A DNA stretch of 64,000 nt, from the NCBI GenBank assembly GCA_932521025.1, contig OW051472.1, positions 7,068,001-7,132,000 of the forward strand, given 5' to 3'. This DNA comes from Oscheius onirici (Eukaryota > Nematoda > Chromadorea > Rhabditida > Rhabditidae). The stretch's first letter is position 1. Every line of letters begins with the position of its first letter. A program made the translations under genes and the position numbers. Shown here in pieces: positions 37,770-47,741 of the stretch. Below the pieces are notes generated by a model. It was not told the DNA's origin. It saw nothing but the letters and a program-made list of their open reading frames with translations, and did no database searches.

Positions 37770-38391
37770 TCAGAAGCCCCACTGCTTCTTGATGTTGCTT
37801 CCATTGTCTTCTCCAGTATAACCGCCATCTCCCCTCAGGTACCAGTTCTGGCTGCCAGTTTTGCCTTTGTAGACATCCCAGTGCTTGCTCTTCCTAAACT
37901 AGTTGGCTCCTTAGAACTATGAAATAGATCAAACCCAGTGTTGGTTTTGATGTTACACCAGAAGAGAGTTCGTCCAAAGAAGTGGGGTCCTGAATATTTG
38001 TCCCTCTATGGTCAGATTAAAAACTTACTGAACTTCCAGGCAAATCCTTCTCCGTCTTTCAGCCTGTACTCTGCGATGCGATCGTTTCCGGAAGCGCAGT
38101 TGGCGGTAACCACCACGTCTCTGCCCATAGTGTTCACAATCTGAAGCTCAACTCGTTGTACCCACAAACTCCCTAATGAGGTTTAACAAAAACGCGAAAT
38201 AGTTTGAAGGGTACCTTGATGTGTCGTTCTCGTTGCGATCGTCCGAGAGCAGCTCCAGCCAGCCTTCCCGCAGCCAGAAACAGAGCGGGTATTCTGCAAC
38301 AGACTTTTTTCCAAAATCCTAAAACCTACACAGCATTGGTCACGAGGACGAGACTGAGGAGAACAATGGCACTTCGGAACAGAGAACGCAT
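37770..38391 (-). CDS. Secreted self-incompatibility S1/SPH-family protein
   Basis: Exon 1 (38391-38332) encodes the signal peptide MRSLFRSAIVLLSLVLVTNA. Exon 2 (to about 38218) adds a short Cys-containing segment, CGKAGWSC. Exon 3 gives VELQIVNTMGRDVVVTANC and LKDGEGFAWKF; exon 4 continues RPHFFGRTLFWCNIKTNTG; exon 5 gives KHWDVYKG and NWYLRGDGGYT, ending KKQWGF. The order I-N-x-(L/M)-G, V-x-x-x-C-x-S-x-(N/D)-D, W-x-F-x-P-x-F-F-G-x-T-L-F-x-C and H-W-(F)-D-(V/I)-Y matches the S1/SPH beta-sandwich family. Five exons join in phase, including a 41-nt intron near 37894-37934. The mature protein is about 130 residues with four cysteines. Plant members act in pollen rejection or as secreted signals; the role in an animal is unknown. 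Confidence 0.85.
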
Positions 38392-38502
38392 GGTAGTCGA
38401 TGATTTGGCGAAACTCAATGAGAAATTTATACCCAACGTCCGTGTGTGTTCAGACAGTACAAACAATTACGTACTCGTCACAGAGGTAAAGGTAAAAACC
38501 AT

Positions 38503-38575
38503 TGGAGAAACCGGGACTCGAACCCGGGGCCGATTCATTGTAACTTCACTGCTCTACCACTGAGCTATTGCCCCC
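38503..38575 (-). tRNA. tRNA-like sequence, anticodon position UAC, probably a pseudo-tRNA
   Basis: On the minus strand the sequence starts GGGGGCA and has a good D arm (GCTC/GAGC), a perfect T arm (CCGGG TTCGAGT CCCGG) and a correct overall length of 73 nt. The loop GTTACAA would place UAC (valine) at the anticodon. However, the anticodon stem pairs poorly (GTGAA against TGAAT, two mismatches) and the acceptor stem has one mismatch and two G-U pairs. A and B boxes of the pol III promoter look intact. Degenerate tRNA or tRNA-derived sequence is likelier than a working tRNA-Val. Confidence 0.55.
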
Positions 38576-39268
38576 GCCCTGGCGCTCGTAGGACTTGCTC
38601 ACTGCCTGAGTCACGCATCCGCAACTTGACTCTGTTCAAAAATAAATAAGAAAATGAGGGGTAAAGGGGTCAAATACTTAGCACTATCGGACACCACCCC
38701 CAGTGTTTATACAGTCATATTTGATGTTGCTCACGTTTTCAATAGAATCTGTAGTAAAACCAACATGTTTTCTGTGTCAAGAATTGTAAACGTAATTTTT
38801 GAAAAAAATAAAACCTCCCTGAATTCACTGCACAATATCGCCTTTTACGGGGTTGTTTTACTAATGCTTCTACAAGAAGAGAGTGTCAGACTGGTCTAAG
38901 TTCCCCAAGCGAATGTTCTTCATTCACAATCAGTCTATGATTGACTAAGTTTTACAGATAACCATGCTCAGCCCTTTAGGCGAAATTGGGTCGAAGAATG
39001 TCTCAGTGGGGCTTCTGAGAGTTACCATGACAGATTTTGTGTGTACTGATGAACAAATATGGTGATTTTCTTGAATAAATTGGGTGGCAGTTTTTTAATA
39101 CCTGAGACATTTTCGACCAAAAATGCTGCCCTCTGTAACATGTCATTTCTGATTCTGACTGAGGTTCACAGAAAAGGGATAGAACAAAGAGGAATCAATC
39201 CTAGGATCTGGAGAAATTAAAACACTAATACAAACTCCTTTATTGCTCTCGACAATGGCTGGAATCGT
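38576..39268. other. Intergenic, no gene seen
   Basis: AT-rich spacer between the tRNA-like sequence and the small membrane-protein gene. It holds the AATAAA signal of that gene (minus strand, 39244-39239) and otherwise nothing recognisable. Confidence 0.5.
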
Positions 39269-39910
39269 CTACTTGATCCAGCTGCTTCCTTTGAGTCCAT
39301 TGAAAGGGCCATGCGGGGGTCTATCGTTGGCAAATCGTCTGAGAGCTATGAAGATGACGAGAAAGATCTGTACGGCCATCAGATAGACGAACAACAGACC
39401 AAATGAGATGGTGAGAGGGAAAGAGTAGCTGTCTGAACTTGGGGTATAGTTCTGAGGAAAAACTAGTTGTACCGGAATCAGAAAAGTCGAGAAAACTCAT
39501 CTTGGAGAAGGGCTTTCTGAACTTGTCAGAATTTAGCCTCTTTTTGTCGAATTACATAGGACAACTGATGCAAATCATAATGCAGAATTGTGTTTCTCGT
39601 CCTGAAAAACCGCGTCTAGAATTGCATCCTTTGTCCACCTAGAGTTACTAACAATCAGTATCTCTCAGACTGCCGAGGGCCGATGCCCGGTTTGTTCTGC
39701 CGCCGCGGACGCCGAGTTTTCTGTCCCATGGTCTGCCTCACGATGGTATCTGTGGCTAGCAGCCGGCATAAACGTCACAAATCGGGGTGTGTCTATTCTC
39801 AGCTTGAAACTTTTTGGCTTCTTTTCCGGATCTTCTTGCGTAGACAGTTTTGTTTGGAGAAGGAATAACAACCTACCAACTAATCTTGACTGCCAGTTTG
39901 AACTAATCAT
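39269..39910 (-). CDS. Small single-pass membrane protein, unrecognised
   Basis: Exon 2 (39451-39269, 61 codons) encodes NYTPSSDSYSFPLTISFGLL, a membrane helix ending in LVIFIAL, and a basic tail finishing HGPFNGLKGSSWIK. It has a good acceptor (TTTTTCCTCAG) and an AATAAA 25 nt after the stop, so this exon is well supported. Exon 1 is proposed as 39910-39671 (80 codons, with DPEKKPKSFKLRIDTPRFVT), which joins in phase 0 but through a weak donor, GTCTGA. Together they give about 140 residues with one helix and a short cytoplasmic tail. No family was recognised and the 5' end is uncertain. Confidence 0.5.
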
Positions 39911-41825
39911 CAGTACACTAACTAAAGTTCACTTAAAACTAACAAACTCCAGATAACTGTTATCTTTCCATAGATCCATGTGTACAGCACAACCTCATCT
40001 CATCTCAAGTCAATAAGTGTACTACTGCTTTATAGAAAGCAGAAGACAGTGGTCAGAGTGAGTAGAAAATCTATAGAACGTTGCTGGAGTTACAAAGCAA
40101 CCAAAAGAGAATGAGATCAAAAATAATGTATTACAAGGGGATGATACCTAGATAGGACACGACAGCAGCTGAGAGCATCACAGACTAAGAGTGAGAGTCG
40201 GTCCCGTTTTTCGGACTGTGTCGTCTTAAGTAAAAGACAGTACATTGGAGCTGTTTATGCGGAGAAGCTGAAAAACAGGGAACAAACACGTGATAAAGTG
40301 ATGGATTATCTTTGAAGAAGTTTCTCTATAGCTACAGCTCACAGAATCTTAGCTGACCAATGGTTCAGAAATTGTGGACCAATACTCAAAAGATTACGGT
40401 AGCTAATCATCCGAACTGTCTGGCCAGGCACTGCCTTTGATCCATGGTACAAAGTTGACTTACTTTCCCTCGTCCGATTCCGTTACGGTCAGTCGCGCCC
40501 TCTAGTCTCGCAATAAGAAAGATCTCCGTTGGCGATTATTCAAATTTATAGTGATGTACTTGCGCAACGGCTGTCTCTCTTTAATGAATTTGGAACAATT
40601 GCCTTGGAAAACTTTCTAAAGATTCTATCTCTTTGGGTTAATGAGCCGAATACCCCCATTTCCCTCCAGGTCTGGAAAGGGGCAAAGAATAGTTTGCAAG
40701 ATACAGGTTCCTCCTCTCTCTTCATCCCAAATGTTCACGGTCGCGTCTTTTTTCCCAGCACATCATTTTGGTCCCTCTTTTGTGTCCAACTGTCCTCGGA
40801 ATGTCCCCACAGGCAAAGATTCCATCTGCCTGCGTCACACGTTTCATTTCAGTGCCAAAGTCTGGTCAAGTATCTTTTCTTACTCGAGTCTCGAAGCCAG
40901 TCAAGCTTATTTAATTTGGTTTGAAACATCGACTATATCTCCAGTCGCGAATCTTAGGAGGTTCTCGAGCTGAGAAAGAGAGGTACTTTCCCTCATTGGG
41001 CACTCTTCCATGAGAGAATTGTCCGTTCTATGTCTCATTGAGCTTGTAGTACATTCTCGTTTCAAGTAATAAAGGTTTGTTAATCCTGCGAAAAAAAAGA
41101 TCCTTTGTTACTAATAACTTTTCAGTTGTAAGAAGAACTAACAATACGCTGCAAGCGAGAGGGTAACAAAATTTAGCAGTCTTTGTCAAATTCAATTGCA
41201 AAATTATATTTTTCTCGATAGCGGTTCTATTCGTTTATCTCAAACATGTTTCCTGAAATATTTTCCTGGCGAAACAGAAAAATCTTTTACTGACGAATAT
41301 ACGATCTGATTGATCCTGTTGCTCGGCCTGTTATACTTTTTTGTTTCATAATTTACTTACGCCTTGTGACATGTGAGGCCATGCTAAAACGATTAAATTC
41401 TTAAAAGTAAACTGTTCAGTAAAGTGAGCGAAGTTATGTAGTTCAACGGGATGAAAATCTAGGAATCTGTCACAACTTTTTTTACAGAGACAAAAGCCCG
41501 AGAATTTGACAAACTGTCAATCTGTCCGTCTGATCTGGACTACAAAAACAATTTTACGGGTCATTTGGCTTTATTGGGCATCTGTCCGAGCTCCTCTCAA
41601 GTGTCCCTTTTCTGTCTCCTTCTCCTCGGTCTTCCGTGTTAGGGCACACGGCGCCCAGATAACAAACAGCCGCCCGGCGATTCAGGCTTTCTCCTCTGGT
41701 CGGCAAGGCAATTTTCCAGTCTCAAACTTTCCTCCTCCAGTCCCTGTCTTCGATTTTTATCGCCTGTTGGGTGTGACCTTCTACCCTCTCTCAACTGATT
41801 CACAGAACTTTTGTGATAGACATCA
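39911..41825. other. Intergenic, no gene seen
   Basis: 1.9 kb between the small membrane-protein gene and the tRNA-Lys. The open frames at 40529-40924 and 41506-41835 have no family motif or good splice sites. Parts may be 5' sequence of the membrane-protein gene. Confidence 0.45.
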
Positions 41826-41898
41826 GCCCGGTTAGCTCAGTCGGTAGAGCACCAGACTCTTAATCTGGCTGTCGCGGGTTCGAGCCCCGCATCGGGCT
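41826..41898 (+). tRNA. tRNA-Lys (anticodon CUU)
   Basis: A complete 73-nt cloverleaf: acceptor GCCCGGT/ATCGGGC, D arm AGCTC...GAGC, anticodon stem CCAGA/TCTGG with loop CTCTTAA (anticodon CTT, U33 present, A37), T arm GCGGG TTCGAGC CCCGC and discriminator T. There is no intron. Internal pol III promoter boxes are intact. It reads AAG codons. Confidence 0.95.
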
Positions 41899-42057
41899 AT
41901 GAAATTTTTTCGTTGTTTTCCTTTTTACCAATTTCAACTTTCGATCCTCCAAATCCTCCGCTTTGTCCCGCTCACACCCTCTATCTTCCTGGGCGTTTCG
42001 TCGGCTAAGAGACGGACTCCTATCTGTGCGCTCATCTAATGACAGCTTGTTCCAGTT

Positions 42058-45000
42058 ATGCGACTTCTACAGAGCGGTCTTCGACTCTTTCCTCAGGAGC
42101 CAAAGGTGAGCTTATCACCAATTGCCATTTTATTCTATTCTGGCTATACTCTACTCATTTTTCCCTGAAATTTGTGTAAGCTACTGTTACCTGGTCCCAG
42201 AAAGACATTCCTGTGAAAACTTTTCTTCCCAGCGTTTTGAGCTCTTTTCTTCTGGTTTGAAAAATCAATTTTGAACTTAAAAACAGGTTATTGATCGGAT
42301 CAGAAGCTTCCTTAGCTCCTCCCCTCGACGTGCACTCGCAGCGCGCGTGTGGCTCCTGGACGGTTGTAGAGGCGAGACTTGAGTGAAAGACAAAAAAACT
42401 TTTTCAGACCGCTGTCGTGCACATAGCCACACTTGTTCTGGTAGGATGTGCTATTCAGATGGTCTCCCGGAGGGCACAAATGGCCAAAGATGCTTTGACC
42501 TTTCTTGACGTGAATCAGGATCAATTCCAACCGCAGTACTTGGACATGAACTCTACTCTTTTCAATACTGTTGCCAATGCGAGAAAGATTCCAGGAATTT
42601 TATTTTCTAATAAGGTAGGCACTCTTTCCACTTCCTGTGAAAGTTTTCACATTCTTTTCCGCTCTGTTCATTCTTCCCACACAAAAATCTTATTTCACTT
42701 CAAAAGTCTTCACGCTTTTTCGGGACAGTCTGATTTCACTCGTATGATTAATTTTCACACAGCATATTTTTTACCTACCGGAGAAGCAAAATCCGTTTTA
42801 TAGGGACTGGCCTTTATTATTACCCAGTTCGCTCTGAATTTCCTTCCAATTTCTACTTTATAACAAGGGACAGAGAAACATGACAGTTCATGCCGAATTA
42901 TGGATTTCCCATATTTGGGCATCCACTCTGCTTTTCTCGTCGCTATTATTTGTCAGTTTCGGTTATCCTCTGCTCTCCTAATTTGTCATTCTCTAAGCTA
43001 TTCAATTCGCTCTTCCACACTTGGAATGCATAAGAAAGACGGACATTTTCTTATTTCTCATTACTGTCATTCTTCCCTTGAGAGCTACAGCATCTGATAC
43101 TCTCTACTTTTCAGTACGCCCTAAATCTGACTTTGAACTGGATGTGCAACTTGGCAGCCTACAACGAGACGGATCGGATAATCGTCATAGCTCTTGACGA
43201 CGTGACAGCAGCCACTTTGGCAGAAATCTGGCCGGAGATTAACGTCTTCTACTGGGACATTCCTGCTATGGTAAGTTTTCGATTTTCTTCTCTCTTCGGT
43301 TCGTCAGCTCTGAAAACTGGTCAATTAGCCGCATTAGCGCATAACTCGTTTTGCAACTGTGTTTACTGCATCCTAGCCTTTGTTTGTTCGACGTACGCAC
43401 AAATCCGAGGAAAAGTTGACTAATCGGAAGAACCAAATGTAAGAGATTGGGCTACTTCAGACTTGTTGTTAGGCTGTTTAAGTTAACTTGCTTTCTCATT
43501 TTACCGTGACGATCCTCAAGTGGTTTTTAGTTTTTCGTTGCTTCAGAACGACTTTATTGTACAAAGTTCTGAAGAAGACAGTTTAGAGACAAAAGTGCAC
43601 GCATCGTTATTCATGATCAAATATATTTGACCAGAGAGACTGAGCGGAAGATCTGTATATTCTTATGTACACTACTAGAAAATTTTGAAGAGGCATAACA
43701 GAACAGTTTGTAGTCTCGTTCAATCTGACCCTGAGCATCAACTATACGCCCTCGAATCCCCCCTACCACGAATTGATCAGGGCTGCTCTTCCACTTCTTC
43801 TCATCAAATTAATGTGATTCCTACCATTGAAAAAATTCTCCCCTTATCTTCACAATTTATCTGTGAATCGAAAGACTAAATTCAAATCAATTCTTTTGAA
43901 TACATTTCTACTTTGGTCCAGCAGAGATATGAGCTCAAGGGCTATGTATACCGGTCATATCACGAAAATTTGATCTTGAATTGATTTCCATAGTTTCCTC
44001 CTGTTCAAATACGTACAGCTAGAGTTAAACATACAATAACCTGTTCTTTCCTCTTGTTATAGTCCTAATATCTACATAACCTTGATTCGCTTATGTAGCA
44101 AGCCAGAGTTACGTAAGGTATGGTTCAATCTTTTGTGCGGATCGAACTGAATTCCGAGGAGAGGGCTGATCCAATCTGCCCCGGGTTTTGCCGCCGTGAC
44201 AGAGAGAAAAGCCCCTGATCTGGACCGATAGAGGCGTTGCGTGACAAGGCTCTTTGGGGACATTAAAGTTTACAATTTCACAATTTCTTCAGAAACCGCA
44301 GTTTACAATCGGATCGGGACCATATCAGATGTTTCAAGTCTTGAGGGCAAAAGTTGTGAGCTACTTGACTAAAACGGGAACAGACATCTGGATGTTGCAG
44401 GCGGATACTTTCTGGGGAGAGAATCTTTTCGAACAGTTTGGTAAGTGAGATAGACTGAATCAACTAGTACTCTTTTCCAGACGTGAGACAAGGAGAGGAC
44501 ATTTTCTTCGACCGAGAAGGAGATGACGGTCTGGCCCGAAAAATGATTGCCGGCGGGAACTTCTATGTCCGAGCAAACAACGGTGCTGGAGCCTTCTTTG
44601 ACGAGGTCGCCCTTCAGTTGATGAGCCTCTACGCAACGGACAACAACATCATGGGATCCTTGTGTTCAACAGAATTCAACGGTGTCAGCTGCGGAGAGAT
44701 TCCTTTCAAGTAGCATTTGCTGTATATTTCAAGATTCTTTCCTTTAGACTAGTGGCCAACTGGAGGTGGCATCTCGGCCCCAAGACGCACATTCCCCCTC
44801 TTCTCCAGTTTGACGAGCTGGGAGGAGGAAAATTCGATAGGATGAAGGACAAACTCAATCTTCAGTTCACTGGCGAACATGGTATCTGCTTGCCGCGGAG
44901 TCGATACCCGAAATTAGATCTACAAGTGAGTTCTTCTTACTTGAAATAGACAGTGACAAGAAACAGTAGAAGCGTTGAATATGATAGATAGATCGATAGA

Positions 45001-45534
45001 TAGATAGATATATGCATTTGTCGTATGGGACAAACATTGGTAGGGAAGGGGAGGGGGAGCAGAGGGCGAATTTATTATGGCTAAATTGCACGAAATTAAA
45101 TAAATATGCACGAAATATTGAGTTTGTTCTTCTCATTCTTCTTTGTGATCGGACAAACTTGACGGTATTCGTAACATCATTAAATAGGGACTGTCTGTCT
45201 CTTTCTACTTCTATTCTATACGCATTGAACTCTGTGAACTCTCTTTGATCACTTTGCCGAAAAACTCTAGGTTCATCTTTCGCACCTTTTTTCGGTCTGA
45301 GAAAACTTGAAGCTGGACAAGAGTTAGCTATGCGACAGGCCCGGTTTTAAGACAGATTTTTAATGACTTTCTCTTCAGGATCTCAAACAGTACCCCCTGC
45401 CGAAACCCTTGACGTATCATCTGCTTCGGTTTTGTCATGAACTCTTCGAGGCCATTGTTTTATTTGCGCCGACAATGGAGCATATTCTCCGCAACTACAT
45501 CATACCCTATTGTTCATATTTCATTGTGATATAG
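42058..45534 (+). CDS. Nucleotide-diphospho-sugar transferase, type II membrane glycosyltransferase
   Basis: Seven exons (42058-42105, 42408-42614, 43114-43270, 44293-44440, 44481-44709, 44748-44925, 45379-45534) give about 340 residues. A short N-terminus is followed by a signal anchor (VVHIATLVLVGCAIQMV) and a lumenal domain. The core matches the nematode nucleotide-diphospho-sugar transferase family (Nucleotid_trans / DUF271-like): DRIIVIALDDVTAATL, then WMLQADTFWGENLF, which stands where related enzymes have a D-x-D metal-binding motif, then IAGGNFYVRANNGAGAFFDE, TDNNIMGSLC and VANWRWHLGPKTH. One D of the canonical DxD is replaced (QAD). It probably modifies glycans in the Golgi; donor and acceptor are unknown. 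Introns range from 38 nt to about 1 kb; the 38-nt one is 44710-44747. Stop TAG at 45532-45534. Confidence 0.85.
44983..45012 (+). repeat. GATA tetranucleotide microsatellite
   Basis: About seven GATA units, with one GATC interruption, lie within the last intron of the glycosyltransferase gene. Confidence 0.85.
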
Positions 45535-46077
45535 CCCCCTCTCTTTTCGTTTTCTACCCGTTTTCGGCTTTACGTAACTCTAGACGTTACCTTCCCCCAT
45601 GTGCCTCCACATATCGTCCTGAAAGTGATACACACAAACTGTTATTGTTGAGATTCTTTCGAGCTCTTGACCCCCCGTCCCTCTCTCGCCACTCGCCACT
45701 CACAGGCTGTCCTCGTTACTGGTATTGTGTAATCTAGTAAGATGTCAATAAACTATTTATGAGTCTTTCTGAATATTACGATATATCGCGAGTAGAGAGG
45801 CAAGACTAGAGATGCTTTCAACGACGAGGAACTGCCTGTCGAGTAGAGAACTTCCAGTCGTTTCGCCTCGTGGAACTTCAACTTCTACCTTCTACCGGAA
45901 CTAACAAGTCAAACTAGTGCTGCTAGACTCTAACAAGTAGGGTAGAAGTAGATCGACTCGAGAAGTAGCCGAGAGAACGTCCAATTCAAGATGAATCTTC
46001 GGAGAAGAAGAAAGAAGAGCAACAACAAAAAGAACACAAGATATTTAATGTGTTTGCGTATCACCAAGAACCGTCTC
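45535..46077. other. Intergenic, no gene seen
   Basis: 3' flank of the glycosyltransferase gene. It contains GAAGAA/CTTCTT-rich sequence near 45990-46030 that keeps frames open on both strands without other coding evidence. AATAAA occurs near 45748. Confidence 0.4.
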
Positions 46078-46534
46078 TCAATCGAACTTGTATCCGGGCT
46101 TGGCCTTGCAACAGAGGACGATGGTGTTGTTGGCAGCAGCGGGTCCCCAGTCAGGATGTTTTCCTTGCCTCCGAAGCCGGCAGAAGCCTTCTCGTTGCGG
46201 ACGTCGCACTTTCCGAGAATCTGCTTGCCGTTGATGGTGATGACTCCCGGACTGATGTCATCTTTCCAGTGCTTGACGTTCCTTCTCTCCTAAAATTGCA
46301 GCCGTGGAGAACGGAACCCAGCTGTAGTCGAATCCGCGAACGTGTTCCGACAGCTGGACGAGGTGCTGGATACTTCCGACGTTGCACTTGTACTCGTTTA
46401 CGAGTGGACCACGGGTCGTCGACACGGATGTCCGTCCATTCATTAAGCATGACACGAGCCGGCGGAGGTCCAGGCTTCAGGACAGGAGGAGGCGGCGGCT
46501 CCGTGCAGTTGGGGCACTCGCAGAACGAATGCAT
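46078..46534 (-). pseudogene. Unrecognised gene or gene remnant with changing frames
   Basis: Protein-like sequence runs across this segment but switches frame. From ATG 46534 it reads MHSFCECPNCTEPPPPPVLK. A second frame reads LVNEYKCNVGSIQHLVQLSE. A third reads VKHWKDDISPGVITINGK and LGKCDVRNEKASAGFGGKEN. A last switch gives NNTIVLCCKAKPGYKFD and TGA at 46078-46080. The second-to-third switch can be explained by a 52-nt intron (GTTCGC...TTTTAG); the other two have no good intron. Cysteines and glycines recur in a regular way, so this once encoded, or still encodes, a small Cys-containing protein. I do not recognise the family. It may be a pseudogene, or a gene with poorly predicted exons. 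Confidence 0.4.
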
Positions 46535-46569
46535 GTTTGTTGCAATTAATAATTAGTTCTCACCCTGTA

Positions 46570-46796
46570 GGACCAAGAAGAAGGTGGAGAAGAAGACAAA
46601 GAGCAGCGGGACTACGTGCAATCAGAAGAAGAAGAAGAGCGGCAAGAGGACGAAGGAGAAGGCGATGCAGATGACTTCCGTGACCGACGTCCAGCCGAAG
46701 ACAGAGACACGTGCTGTATCTGTCAGTACGTCTACTTCAACCGCTTTCACTCAGGGCAACCAGTCGTCCAACAACCCCGCAAGCTCGGATGACTGA
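46570..46796 (+). CDS. Possible terminal exon, two competing frames
   Basis: After an acceptor-like CCCTGTAG (46562-46569), one frame gives a lysine-rich tail (TKKKVEKKTKSSGTTCNQKK to SSNNPASSDD, stop TGA 46794-46796). The next frame gives an acidic tail with DTCCICQYVYFNRF and stops a few bases earlier. Both come from the same GAAGAA-rich DNA, so amino-acid bias alone cannot decide. No upstream exon was found, and the neighbouring remnant lies on the other strand. Confidence 0.25.
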
Positions 46797-47338
46797 CTGC
46801 ACCTTGCCAAACGATAAGGACAGTGGATGTAAGTAGGAGGACGAGGAATGAAGCAAGCAGTGCAAGAAGACGGTCGATAGAGACCAAGCTTCCGCCTCGG
46901 TCAGGACCGCTCGCAGTCTCGCCACTACCAGCATCTCTGATATGGCGAACAAGTCCGGATCTAGTCCGATCAGTCCTCGCTAATAAACTGTCCCTTGTTA
47001 TTTTTAAACAGACTGACAGTAGACACTTAGGAAGTTTTTCTCTCTTCTTGATTGTTCCCCTTTTGCAGGTGATTCTACCCTTGCATTCCTTCTCTGCTCG
47101 AACACGCAACACGAACAAATAACTTGTTTCTCAATAGTTGTTGTGTTGTCTTTTTCTTCCTTCCCAAAATCCAAAATAGAGTCTCGAAGTGAGTCCTTTT
47201 CCTCGAGAAGCGTGCCCTGTACCCAACAATTTTCGATCATGAGCTTCTGTTAGTTTGCTAAGGGGAGTTTCAAGTCTAAGTGCCTCAGACTTTCGGAGAA
47301 TGCAGTTTAAAACTAAATTTTCATCGTAGAAATTTACT

Positions 47339-47503
47339 CTACGAGCCTTTTCTACTTTCCTTCTTCGACTTGGTGCTGGAGCCAGCTGGAGGAGTCGACG
47401 TAGTCGAAGCGGTTCCCGTAGTGGAGGTAGAGCTACTACCACTGGCTTTGAAGACTCGAGAAGAGAGCAACGACATGCTCGCACACAGATCTCTCTCCGT
47501 CAT
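47339..47503 (-). CDS. Small Ser/Thr-rich open frame or terminal exon
   Basis: From ATG 47503 the frame reads MTERDLCASMSLLSSRVF, then a run of Ser, Thr and Gly with TPPAGSSTKSKKESRKGS, ending in TAG at 47339-47341 (54 residues). It resembles a low-complexity protein tail. No upstream exon or family is recognised, so it could be a small gene, the last exon of one, or chance. Confidence 0.25.
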   Translation of the reverse strand: MTERDLCASMSLLSSRVFKASGSSSTSTTGTASTTSTPPAGSSTKSKKESRKGS

Positions 47504-47741
47504 GTACACTTTCGTATAATAAACTAGTATTAGCCCAGACGTTTCTTATTCAACGTTCCCCAGCCCATTCATCTCCCTATGCATTGTGATTGTTTGTGAC
47601 ATTTCGAGAGTATATACTTGTCTGTCTCCCTCAACCCGATCGACCATTTGCCCCCCACACAGACTGACATCCCCGTCGACGACTGTTTGTCCACGGCACT
47701 CTAGATTTCCCAGTCCCATCGAGAGAGCTGGCAATTTCAGC

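Noticed and set aside
45990-46030. Basic ORF start MNLRRRRKKSNNKKN
   Set aside because: It is translation of a GAAGAA-rich tract and runs antisense into the remnant at 46078-46534.
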